Position numbers and translations under genes: made by a program. DNA of 44,908 nucleotides from Saprospiraceae bacterium (lineage in GTDB: Bacteria; Bacteroidota; Bacteroidia; Chitinophagales; Saprospiraceae), in NCBI GenBank assembly GCA_029252685.1, contig JAQXAY010000097.1, positions 1-44,908 of the forward strand. The letters are read 5' to 3'. Shown piece after piece: positions 35,053-42,784 of this stretch (the stretch's first letter is position 1; each line of letters starts with the position of its first letter). The notes beneath the pieces are model-generated. The model was not told the DNA's origin, ran no database searches, and saw only the letters and a list, made by a program, of their open reading frames with translations.

Positions 35053-35469
35053 TTAGTTGAGAAATGTAGTTTTCTTTAGATTACTCGATTTTTTGCAGAT
35101 TGCCGACGGAAATTCTTCTTGTACCATATGTAGCACGCGCACAGCATCTTCTCTTTTAAGGAAAGCACCAACGTTGATTTTATAATACGGCCTTTCGTGA
35201 ACCCAATCAGAGTCAAGAGACGGGAATAAACTTTCAAACTTATTCATCTGATACTCCAATTCTGTTCGATCTACTGTCGAAAGTAATTGTATTTGCCAGC
35301 CTCGTTGGATTTCAGTTCGTTGATTAATATCTAGAACATCTGCAAGGAAAGCTTCTACTTTAGGTTCGTATTTGATGGTGTAATCCACTTTGCTATTGCT
35401 TTGAGCAATAAGATTTTGTCCACTCAGGACTAGTATTAGGGCGACAATAGCAGCGTTAGTATTTAACAT
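35053..35469 (-). CDS. Small periplasmic SPOR-domain-like protein
   Basis: The product is 138 residues with a signal peptide ending LIAQS. A single SPOR-like domain follows (about 55-130): 'RGWQIQLLSTVDRTELEYQM' and 'YKINVGAFLKREDAVRVLHM' have the two-repeat pattern in which each half starts with a strand and ends with a helix. SPOR domains bind denuded glycan strands, often at division sites. Being 18 bases ahead of rodA it may help coordinate wall synthesis; that is inference from position. Confidence 0.8.
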   Translation of the reverse strand: MLNTNAAIVALILVLSGQNLIAQSNSKVDYTIKYEPKVEAFLADVLDINQRTEIQRGWQIQLLSTVDRTELEYQMNKFESLFPSLDSDWVHERPYYKINVGAFLKREDAVRVLHMVQEEFPSAICKKSSNLKKTTFLN

Positions 35470-35520
35470 CTTTTAAAATATTTATGTCCTTAAACTGGTT
35501 TAGCTTAGGACTATTAAATA

Positions 35521-35558
35521 TATAACAAAGGGGACTAATTTTATAGAAATAGTCCCCC
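35521..35558 (-). terminator. Probable terminator after deoC
   Basis: GGGGACTA (35530-35537) pairs with TAGTCCCC (35550-35557) around a 12-base loop. Read on the minus strand, the second arm is followed by TTTGTTATATATTT, an interrupted T-rich stretch. The structure lies 25 bases after the deoC stop. Confidence 0.65.
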
Positions 35559-35582
35559 AATATATTTTAAGTAATATTCTAT

Positions 35583-36224
35583 TTATATAAGCTTAAGACA
35601 TGATGATGAGCCTATTCTTTCAGCACCTGCCTCAATTAAAGCAAATGCATCTTGTTTATTTTTAATCCCTCCAGAAGCTTTGATTTTTATTTCCTTAGGT
35701 AGAAGGCTTCTTAAGCGTTGAATAATTTCTGGATTTGCACCAGTACCTAAAACGCCGGTAGAGTTTTTTACGAAGTTTACTTCACTTTCGATACAATAGT
35801 CGCATATTCTTGCCAACTCTTCTTCAGTTAGTAAGCTCTCTTCAATGATAAGTTTGATGCTCTTTCCTCTCATACTAACGCTTCTTGCCATTGTTTCAAT
35901 GTCATTTCGGACAAAAGAGTAATCTTTTGACTTAAGTGCTGATAAATTGATAACGGCATCTATTTCGTCAGCTCCATGATCAATAGCCCATTTGATTTCA
36001 GCAGCCTTTGAAACGGTTGGATGAAATCCGTAAGGATAGCCAATTGCAATGGCGAGTTTAACAGCAGAATCATTGAGTAATTTGGATGCAAAGGAGGTGA
36101 AGTAAGGACTTACACAAACAGCAGCAAACTGATTTTCAATAGCTTGTTCACATAGCGTTTTTATGTCATCGGTAGATGCAGTAGGGCTAAGTAAAGTATG
36201 ATCTAAGTAGTTTATTAAGTCCAT
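35583..36224 (-). CDS. deoC: Deoxyribose-phosphate aldolase
   Basis: The ATG at 36222-36224 gives 213 residues beginning MDLINYLDHTLLSPTAS, the usual short DeoC start; a TTG four codons upstream is less likely. DeoC cleaves 2-deoxyribose 5-phosphate to glyceraldehyde 3-phosphate and acetaldehyde during nucleoside breakdown. Motifs are 'AVCVSPYFTSFA', 'AIAIGYPYGFHPTVSKAAE', 'DEIDAVINLSALKS', the Schiff-base lysine in 'EVNFVKNSTGVLGTGA' and the second lysine in 'IKIKASGGIKN'. The gene stands alone between terminators. Confidence 0.95.
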   Translation of the reverse strand: MDLINYLDHTLLSPTASTDDIKTLCEQAIENQFAAVCVSPYFTSFASKLLNDSAVKLAIAIGYPYGFHPTVSKAAEIKWAIDHGADEIDAVINLSALKSKDYSFVRNDIETMARSVSMRGKSIKLIIEESLLTEEELARICDYCIESEVNFVKNSTGVLGTGANPEIIQRLRSLLPKEIKIKASGGIKNKQDAFALIEAGAERIGSSSCLKLI

Positions 36225-36324
36225 ATATTTGTTCAAGAAAATTATTCATTATTAGTCAAACACAAATAAAATGTTTGTAGTTCGGTATCTATAGCTTATT
36301 GCCAATTAAGGAAGTAATAAATAC

Positions 36325-36358
36325 AAAAAAGAGGGAAAATTGATATTCCCCTCTTTTT
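36325..36358 (-). terminator. Terminator after secA
   Basis: AAAAAAGAGGGAA and TTCCCCTCTTTTT form an A/T-flanked stem with one bulged C and a short loop (about 36325-36358), 20 bases after the secA stop codon on the minus strand. Confidence 0.75.
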
Positions 36359-36377
36359 AAAAGACTTATGTCATCTA

Positions 36378-39300
36378 TTAGCCATGACATTGTTTATATT
36401 TTTTGCCACTTCCACATGGACATGGTTCATTCCGACCTACTTTTTTATCCTCTCGCTTGACGGTGGCTGGTTTAGATTGTCTTTGTCCGGCAGACATTGC
36501 AGCTCGCCTTTGAGCAATCTCTTCAGGACTTTTATTAGTCTCGCCCATATTAACTCTTTCTTGCTTAGCTTCCGTTAATTTGGAGCCATCGGCAAAAAGG
36601 ATTGTACCTTTCGAAAGATAAGAAGTAACATCTTCATTAATAGAAAGAATAAGGTTCTCAAATTGCTTATAAGCACCTAATTTATATTCTACTAAAGGAT
36701 CTTTTTGTGCAAAAGATGCAGCCCTTGATGTTTCTTTTAATTCATCCATAGAGCGCAAGTGCTCTTTCCATTTATTGTCCAGTATTGAAAGGGTAATAGT
36801 CTTCTCAATATCTTTTACAATGGACTTTCCACCTGTGTCAACTGCTGATTCTAAATCAGCAGATACTTGTATTTTTTTGTTGCTTCCGTCTGTAAACGGA
36901 ATAGCAATACGCTTGTATCTGTTTCCTTGAGCCTCAAAAACACTTTTGGCTTGTGGGTATACAGCATCTACAATCATCTGCTCTTTCCTTTCTAAGAAAG
37001 CACTAAATTGACTATCAAATTCTTCAATCAGTTCGTCTGTTGAACTATTTGTAAATGTTTCTTCACTGATATCTGGCGTAAAACCCATAAAGGTCAATGC
37101 CGATTGTTTGAAATCTATATAATTATTTTGGCCTTTATGAATTTCAACGATATTTGATGATATCGAGTTAAACATATTGTTCAGGTCAATTGCTAAACGC
37201 TCACCAGAAAGTGCGTTGTTACGTTTTGAATATATTGCCGAACGCTGAATATTCATTACATCATCGTATTCAAGTAATCTTTTACGAATACCGAAGTTGT
37301 TCTCTTCTACTCGCTTTTGGGCTTTTTCAATTGATCTAGTAACCATACTGTGTTCCAGTACATCACCTTCTTGATGTCCAAGCGAGTCCATATATTTTAT
37401 AAGTCTTTCAGACTGGAACTTACGCATTAACTCATCTTCAAGTGCAACGTAGAATTGAGAGGAACCTGGATCTCCCTGACGTCCTGAACGTCCGCGAAGC
37501 TGTCTATCCACACGTCTAGAATCGTGTCGTTCTGTACCAATAATTGCCAAACCTCCTGCATCTTTAACCGCTTGACTTAATTTGATATCTGTACCACGAC
37601 CTGCCATGTTTGTTGCTATAGTTACCTTCCCTGGGTTACCAGCTTCAGCAATGATTTCAGCTTCTCGTTGATGTTGTCTTGCATTAAGGACATTATGGTT
37701 AAGGCCTTTAAGCTTAAGGAGTTTACTTAAGCGTTCAGACATATCCACAGTAGTAGTACCTACAAGCACGGGTCTTCCTGCTTCACTATATTTTATAATA
37801 TCATTAATTACAGCATTGACCTTTTCACGTTCTGTCTTGAATACCAAATCATTTCTATCAGCTCTAGCAATAGGTCTATTTGTAGGGATGACTACAACAT
37901 CTAGTTTGTAGATTTCCCAGAACTCTCCTGCTTCTGTCTCTGCCGTTCCGGTCATACCGGATAGCTTATGGTACATCCTGAAGTAATTCTGCAGGGTAAT
38001 GGTAGCATAAGTCTGTGTAATATTTCCAATTTTCACATTCTCCTTAGCCTCCAGTGCTTGGTGGAGACCATCAGAATATCTTCGACCTTCCATTACACGA
38101 CCTGTAGATTCGTCAATAATTTTTACTTCGGAATTTTGCACATCATATTCTATACCTTTATCAAAAAGTGTATAGGCTTTAACCAATTGGTTGATGGCGT
38201 GAAGTCTTCTTGTTTTGATCGTATATTCTTGTGCAAGTTCAGTTTTTTGAACTTCTTTTTGCTGATCATCTAAGTCTGTTAAAGATTCTATGCTCATCAT
38301 CTCACCAGCTAAATCTGGTATGATAAAGAAATCAGTTGTTTCATTTCCTTTAGAGAGAAACTCAATTCCTTTATCAGTAAGATCTACATTTCGGTTTGCT
38401 TCACTGATAGTGAAAAGAAGTGGTTCATCAACAAGATGCATTCTTTTCTCTTTTTCAGCCATGTAGTGGTTCTCCGCTTTTTGTAGGATAGTACGAACGC
38501 CCTCTTCACTTTTGAATTTAATCAGTGGCCTATGCTTAGGGTGTGCACGGTGTGCTCTAAGAATTGCCATTCCCATTTGACCTTCCTCAACTCCTTCTAC
38601 TCCTTCTTTGAAGAGTTTTTTAGCCTCTGAAAGGTATTGGGCAGCAAGTTTCTTTTGCTCAGAGATTAAGCGTTCAACTGAACCTTTTAGATTAGTATAT
38701 TCTTGTATCTCATTGTTTTGAGGTACAGGGCCAGAGATGATTAGCGGTGTTCTTGCGTCGTCAATTAGAACGGAATCTACCTCATCAATCATAGCGAAAT
38801 GGTGTTTTTTCTGCACTTTTTCCGCCATGGAAGTCACCATGTTATCTCTTAGGTAGTCAAATCCAAATTCATTATTTGTACCATAGATCACATCGCACCC
38901 GTATGCTTCTATTCTTTCAGCTGAGTGCGGTCTATATTTGTCAATACAATCAACTGTTAGGAAAAGGAATTCAAGCAGTGGTCCTATCCACTCACTATCC
39001 CTCCTTGCTAGATAATCATTAACTGTTACAACATGCACGCCATAGCCAGAAAGACCATTTAGATAGGCTGGTAAGGTTGCAACTAGCGTCTTACCTTCAC
39101 CTGTTTGCATCTCAGCGATTATTCCATCGTGAAGTACCATACCTCCAATAAGCTGAACGTCGTAGTGAATCATATTCCACTCTATATCTCCTCCAGCGGC
39201 TTTCCATTTGTTGGAAAATGTTGCTTTGTCTCCAGTGATATTGATATATGTCTTACCTGCTTTTGCAGCTAACTCTCTGTCGTGTTCTGTTGCTGTAACA

Positions 39301-39680
39301 CTTAAGTTCTTATCTTCTGTAAATCTTCTAGCTGCTTCTTTTACTACAGCAAAGGCTTTTGGTCTTATATCTAGCAATACTTCTTCCAATAAGAGATCTC
39401 TTGTTTTGATCAGCTCATCAACTTCTTTGAAAAGCCCTTCCTTCTCTAGTATATCCTCAGTTTCTATTGCCTGTGTTCGAAGTCCCTCTATTTGTGACTC
39501 AACATCTTTGAGGTGTTCTTTAATCTGAGATCTGAAAATATTGGTCTGTTCACGTAGTTCATCATTGCTGAGAGTTGCAAGTTTTGCAAACTCAATATTT
39601 ATTTCCTCAACAACAGGCTGGAACTTCTTTCTGTCTCGATCACTCTTGGTACCAAATATTTTTTTAATTACGCCAAACAT
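36378..39680 (-). CDS. secA: Preprotein translocase ATPase SecA
   Basis: With the ATG at 39678-39680 ([16 protein letters not shown]) the product is 1100 residues, longer than E. coli SecA (901) as is usual in Bacteroidota. The motor shows Walker A '[20 protein letters not shown]', the DEAD-like '[19 protein letters not shown]', '[17 protein letters not shown]' and '[11 protein letters not shown]'. The inserts typical of the phylum lie in the first nucleotide-binding half ('[15 protein letters not shown]', '[11 protein letters not shown]'). The C-terminus has a zinc-binding SEC-C motif, '[19 protein letters not shown]'. SecA drives export of all signal-peptide proteins here. An ATG 15 codons upstream is too close to the predicted transcription start. 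Confidence 0.97.
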   Translation of the reverse strand: MFGVIKKIFGTKSDRDRKKFQPVVEEINIEFAKLATLSNDELREQTNIFRSQIKEHLKDVESQIEGLRTQAIETEDILEKEGLFKEVDELIKTRDLLLEEVLLDIRPKAFAVVKEAARRFTEDKNLSVTATEHDRELAAKAGKTYINITGDKATFSNKWKAAGGDIEWNMIHYDVQLIGGMVLHDGIIAEMQTGEGKTLVATLPAYLNGLSGYGVHVVTVNDYLARRDSEWIGPLLEFLFLTVDCIDKYRPHSAERIEAYGCDVIYGTNNEFGFDYLRDNMVTSMAEKVQKKHHFAMIDEVDSVLIDDARTPLIISGPVPQNNEIQEYTNLKGSVERLISEQKKLAAQYLSEAKKLFKEGVEGVEEGQMGMAILRAHRAHPKHRPLIKFKSEEGVRTILQKAENHYMAEKEKRMHLVDEPLLFTISEANRNVDLTDKGIEFLSKGNETTDFFIIPDLAGEMMSIESLTDLDDQQKEVQKTELAQEYTIKTRRLHAINQLVKAYTLFDKGIEYDVQNSEVKIIDESTGRVMEGRRYSDGLHQALEAKENVKIGNITQTYATITLQNYFRMYHKLSGMTGTAETEAGEFWEIYKLDVVVIPTNRPIARADRNDLVFKTEREKVNAVINDIIKYSEAGRPVLVGTTTVDMSERLSKLLKLKGLNHNVLNARQHQREAEIIAEAGNPGKVTIATNMAGRGTDIKLSQAVKDAGGLAIIGTERHDSRRVDRQLRGRSGRQGDPGSSQFYVALEDELMRKFQSERLIKYMDSLGHQEGDVLEHSMVTRSIEKAQKRVEENNFGIRKRLLEYDDVMNIQRSAIYSKRNNALSGERLAIDLNNMFNSISSNIVEIHKGQNNYIDFKQSALTFMGFTPDISEETFTNSSTDELIEEFDSQFSAFLERKEQMIVDAVYPQAKSVFEAQGNRYKRIAIPFTDGSNKKIQVSADLESAVDTGGKSIVKDIEKTITLSILDNKWKEHLRSMDELKETSRAASFAQKDPLVEYKLGAYKQFENLILSINEDVTSYLSKGTILFADGSKLTEAKQERVNMGETNKSPEEIAQRRAAMSAGQRQSKPATVKREDKKVGRNEPCPCGSGKKYKQCHG

Positions 39681-39733
39681 ATATAAGTGCTTTGTATTCT
39701 TAATAAACTGGGCTAAAATAGCCATAGGGAGCG

Positions 39734-39741
39734 TAAAGATA
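39734..39741 (-). promoter_or_regulatory. Probable -7 box for secA
   Basis: The minus strand reads TATCTTTA, one mismatch from TAnnTTTG. A start near 39727 gives a leader of about 47 bases before the secA ATG. Confidence 0.45.
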
Positions 39742-39744
39742 CAT

Positions 39745-39766
39745 ATTATTGTGCGTGCACAATAAT
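39745..39766. promoter_or_regulatory. 22-bp palindrome in the secA promoter
   Basis: ATTATTGTGC (39745-39754) and GCACAATAAT (39757-39766) are exact reverse complements with a 2-base centre (GT). The site begins 4 bases upstream of the secA -7 box, so a bound protein would cover the promoter spacer. The TTGTGC/GCACAA core resembles no operator I can name with confidence. Confidence 0.65.
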
Positions 39767-39868
39767 TATTAAGTATTAATAAACTACCTCGTCAAAAACT
39801 TATAATTCATAAATTGTTCCAAAATAAAATAATTGCCATGCTGTCATGGTTTCTATAAAAATTAGATT

Positions 39869-40582
39869 ATGCTAAATCGTCTATTTGTAGTTTTTGGGCT
39901 TCTTGTTTTTTGGGCTTCTTGTTCCAATAATTCCGGTATAAATTATCAAGGTCAAGAAAATTACTATTTGCCTATTGATCAGCTAAAGCATTCAGATCTT
40001 TTGATGGAATATAGATATTTAGAGACTGGAGATGCTCCTTTTTATTGGTTGTATAACCTTGATATTAGTGACGAAACAGCGGTTTTACTGCAAGGACAGC
40101 AATTGGATGTGTATGGTGAACTATTGGCAGAGACTCAAGAACTACTAGTAGAAAACGGGGTGGTGTTGAAATCTCAAAATATTATAGAGCGCGACACTCA
40201 GCAATTAGAATGGGTTAAAACGGAGTTTGACATATTGTCAGATGACCTTTTCTTGTTTGGTGATTGGGATACTTCCTCTAAGGTTTCTAGCAAAATTTCT
40301 TTTGCATCGAAGATTTACCAAGGGCAAAAGACTACGATAAGTAAAGATCGTCAGTTCCTTGGTGACACAACGATTATTTTTCAGGATAAAAGCTATGCTG
40401 CAAAACAAATTTCTGTAAACGAATGGTATGATATTGAAGAGGTAGGTCATTTGGAATTTGGGGTGCAAGGCATAGAGGTTTATGCTTTGGGTCTAGGTTT
40501 AGTTTATGTAAAAAAGTTTACAGAATCAGGACAACGTATTGAATACTACTTACATAAGTGCGAGATTGTAGATAATGAGTAA
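39869..40582 (+). CDS. Lipoprotein, function unknown
   Basis: The product is 237 residues with a short signal peptide and lipobox (WASC, Cys18). The mature part starts 'SNNSGINYQGQENYYLPIDQ' and is beta-strand rich, without a domain I recognise. A tandem DNA duplication with a one-base shift encodes the hydrophobic core and lipobox. The last eight bases overlap the start of the next gene, which encodes a type B T9SS protein, so the two are translated together. A chaperone or anchor role for that protein is possible but not shown. Confidence 0.85.
   Translation: MLNRLFVVFGLLVFWASCSNNSGINYQGQENYYLPIDQLKHSDLLMEYRYLETGDAPFYWLYNLDISDETAVLLQGQQLDVYGELLAETQELLVENGVVLKSQNIIERDTQQLEWVKTEFDILSDDLFLFGDWDTSSKVSSKISFASKIYQGQKTTISKDRQFLGDTTIIFQDKSYAAKQISVNEWYDIEEVGHLEFGVQGIEVYALGLGLVYVKKFTESGQRIEYYLHKCEIVDNE
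39890..39920 (+). repeat. Imperfect tandem repeat in the signal peptide coding region
   Basis: GTTTTTGGGCTTCTT (39890-39904) is followed directly by the same unit with one extra T (39905-39920). The added base shifts the frame, so the first copy encodes VFGLL and the second VFWAS, followed by the lipidated Cys. Confidence 0.85.
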
Positions 40583-42284
40583 GTACAATTTTTTAATTTT
40601 TGGTTTATTGGGCTGGGGCATATGTTGTGCTCAAGATCCTGTCGATATAAAATGTTTCGCAGAAGATGTGTTGTATTGGGAAAATGCAGACAACATGCCT
40701 TGTGTATTCGTTGAGCATGAAATATTTTATTCTTCAGATATCGACGGACCCTATCAAAGTGCTGGTCTAGTAACTGATCCTACTCAGGAATTTTTTGATT
40801 TTATCAATCTTCCTCTGGGGGAGGTGTTTTTCTATTTGGCATCTACTTATGATTGTGGGATAAGTACTGTTCTTGATTCCGATACTATAAGTTCACTGCC
40901 ACCTGATTTGGTAGAGATTAGTTTCTTAGATGTAAATGAATTTGGAATTTCGATAAACTGGAATGACCTTTTGAATGATATAAATGACCACGGCTATGTA
41001 ATCTATCGATCTACTCCAAGTGGTGTCAACCCTATAGCTACAGTATATAATGCAAATGAATATTTTGATACTAGCATAGCTCCTGTTACTCAAGCTGAAT
41101 CATACTATGTTTTAGCCTTAGATGATTGTGGAAATCTGTCGATATTTGATACACCACAATCATCTATGTTTTTAAAGGCTGATTTTAATTATTGCATTAA
41201 CACATTCAATCTAAGTTGGTATTTGATGGAGGATGCTGAAGCTGTGCTTGATTCATTAAAATTAAATGTTGTACATGAGAGTGGGTTTTCAGATTTGATT
41301 TCTATAGACTTAGTATCAGGTGGTATTCCTTATGAGGTTTTAAATGGATCAGGAGAATATTGTTTTGAATTATTTGCCTACTATCCTTCTGGAGACATTG
41401 CCACTTCTAATGAAATTTGTGAGTTTATAATTGTTTCTCCTCAGTTAGAATCTTATCAGATTTTAAATGTTTCTGTGTCGGAAAACTCAACTATAGTTGA
41501 TTGGTTAATATTTGATGAACAGGCTTTGGTGCAATCAGAGCTCGTAGGCTATGATAATTTAGGGAATGGATTAGTATCTACAGGTTTATCACCTTACTCT
41601 ATTGGAGACAATTGGTATACGGAGGATGTGGGAATTTCGGCTGGTTTAGTTTTTTATGAGATGAACTTTAGAAACACCTGTGACTCTATGTTTCGAACCG
41701 AGCTCTTTAGTAATCTCTATTTAGAGATGGAGCCTACAGGTACAGATATGCTACTATTTAATTGGGATAATTCGTATCCGAATTATGTTACTCCAGAAGA
41801 ATATTTACTTTATAAAGTCACTTTAGATGGTGATGTTTTAATAGGTACTTTTGATTCAATGACTTCTTCTGCAGTATATGAATTGGATTCTGACGATATT
41901 CGATCTTCTGGACTTGAGTTTGAGGTTCGAAGAACTTCAAAGGTCGAGACCAGTTCTTTTGGCCAAATTGAGATAGTGTCAGTATCAAATAGGGTGGAAT
42001 ATACACCAAGACTTAGAATAGTTCTTCCAAACGCATTAAGTCCAAGTGGCAAAAATAATGAGTTTAAACCTGTATTGGTTAGCGGGGTGGTTGAATCTTA
42101 TATTATGGAGATATATGATCGCTACGGTAAGAAGCTTTTCGAATCCACTGAATTTTCAGAAGGCTGGAAAGGTAAGAGAGGGTTAGATTATTTCCCATCG
42201 GGATCATACCAATATGCTATAAAGGTCTGTGATGTACAAGGTGTTGAATATGAGTATGCTGGATTGGTTGCGCTGGTAAGGTAG
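40575..42284 (+). CDS. Secreted protein with T9SS type B C-terminal domain
   Basis: The product is 569 residues. A signal peptide (residues 1-19, ending GICCAQ) is followed by several fibronectin/Ig-like segments ('GISINWNDLLNDINDHGYVI', 'SYYVLALDDCGNLSIFDTP', 'FEVRRTSKV'). The last 90 residues are a CHU_C domain: 'RIVLPNALSPSGKNNEFKPV', 'YIMEIYDRYGKKLFE', 'FPSGSYQYAIKV', 'YAGLVALVR'. It should cross the outer membrane by T9SS. Unlike the giant adhesin it has no SprF-type neighbour; its partner is the lipoprotein encoded just upstream with an 8-base overlap. Confidence 0.9.
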   Translation: MSKYNFLIFGLLGWGICCAQDPVDIKCFAEDVLYWENADNMPCVFVEHEIFYSSDIDGPYQSAGLVTDPTQEFFDFINLPLGEVFFYLASTYDCGISTVLDSDTISSLPPDLVEISFLDVNEFGISINWNDLLNDINDHGYVIYRSTPSGVNPIATVYNANEYFDTSIAPVTQAESYYVLALDDCGNLSIFDTPQSSMFLKADFNYCINTFNLSWYLMEDAEAVLDSLKLNVVHESGFSDLISIDLVSGGIPYEVLNGSGEYCFELFAYYPSGDIATSNEICEFIIVSPQLESYQILNVSVSENSTIVDWLIFDEQALVQSELVGYDNLGNGLVSTGLSPYSIGDNWYTEDVGISAGLVFYEMNFRNTCDSMFRTELFSNLYLEMEPTGTDMLLFNWDNSYPNYVTPEEYLLYKVTLDGDVLIGTFDSMTSSAVYELDSDDIRSSGLEFEVRRTSKVETSSFGQIEIVSVSNRVEYTPRLRIVLPNALSPSGKNNEFKPVLVSGVVESYIMEIYDRYGKKLFESTEFSEGWKGKRGLDYFPSGSYQYAIKVCDVQGVEYEYAGLVALVR

Positions 42285-42349
42285 CAGCTATAACGCCTAA
42301 TTTTTTTCAAAAAAAGTAAAGTACTGTGGAATAATAATGTAATGTTTTA

Positions 42350-42357
42350 TATATTTG
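42350..42357 (+). promoter_or_regulatory. -7 box for tRNA-Cys
   Basis: TATATTTG matches TAnnTTTG and lies 18 bases before the tRNA 5' end, giving a short precursor leader of about 12 bases. Confidence 0.65.
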
Positions 42358-42375
42358 CCTCGCTTCCTAAAGCAT

Positions 42376-42446
42376 GGTCGGGTGGCCGAGTGGCTAGGCA
42401 GTGGTCTGCAAAACCTCGTACGGCGGTTCAAATCCGCTCCCGACCT
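42376..42446 (+). tRNA. tRNA-Cys (anticodon GCA)
   Basis: The 71-base gene folds into a full cloverleaf. The acceptor stem GGTCGGG/CCCGACC is perfect, with discriminator T, the identity base for cysteine. The D stem is GCC/GGC; the anticodon loop is CTGCAAA with GCA at 42408-42410; the T stem GGCGG/CCGCT has one G:T pair around TTCAAAT. The anticodon stem GTGGT/ACCTC has a T:T mismatch at its second pair. No CCA is encoded. A terminator starts eight bases later. Confidence 0.95.
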
Positions 42447-42453
42447 CAAATAA

Positions 42454-42484
42454 GTCAACTCCACGACCGGAGTTGGCTTTTTTT
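42454..42484 (+). terminator. Terminator after tRNA-Cys
   Basis: GTCAACTCC (42454-42462) pairs with GGAGTTGGC (42469-42477), 9 bp including one G:T, around a 6-base loop, followed by seven T residues. Confidence 0.92.
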
Positions 42485-42784
42485 ATGCACTTCCTTAATA
42501 TTACTCTTTTTTATATCTATATTAAAAAAACGCAGGTCGAAAAAAATTCGACCCGCAAAAAACCAAGTTAACATCCCTCTCGCCAAAGGTTGATGTTGAA
42601 AACAAGCTTGTCAAGTATTTATGACAGGCCTATTAAGGTAAATTTAAGTTAAAATATTTAAATTGAAAATTGTTATTCGATAAATGGTTGTCAATTAGGT
42701 TTTTTTGAAATCATTTTATTTTAACCTAAACGCCATAAACTTATATATGATAATTATATATTATTTGTTTTTGTATTAAATATT
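42485..42784. other. Gene-free leader region with several hairpins
   Basis: I see no convincing protein gene between tRNA-Cys and the histidine kinase. Four inverted repeats are present: 42532-42541 with 42547-42556 (GCAGGTCGAA/TTCGACCCGC, one A:C mismatch, A runs to both sides, so terminator-like on the minus strand); 42568-42575 with 42590-42597; 42606-42613 with 42622-42629 (one G:T); and TTAGGTT/AACCTAA at 42695-42701 and 42723-42729. The region may hold a structured leader or a small RNA, but it resembles no RNA family I know. Confidence 0.4.

Noticed and set aside
36378-39725. secA starting at the ATG 15 codons further upstream
   Set aside because: The added residues are not SecA-like and the ATG is about two bases from the predicted transcription start; [10 protein letters not shown] is the usual start.
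42342-42593. An 83-codon open frame covering tRNA-Cys and its terminator
   Set aside because: It is read through a complete cloverleaf tRNA and a terminator hairpin, with no protein-like composition.
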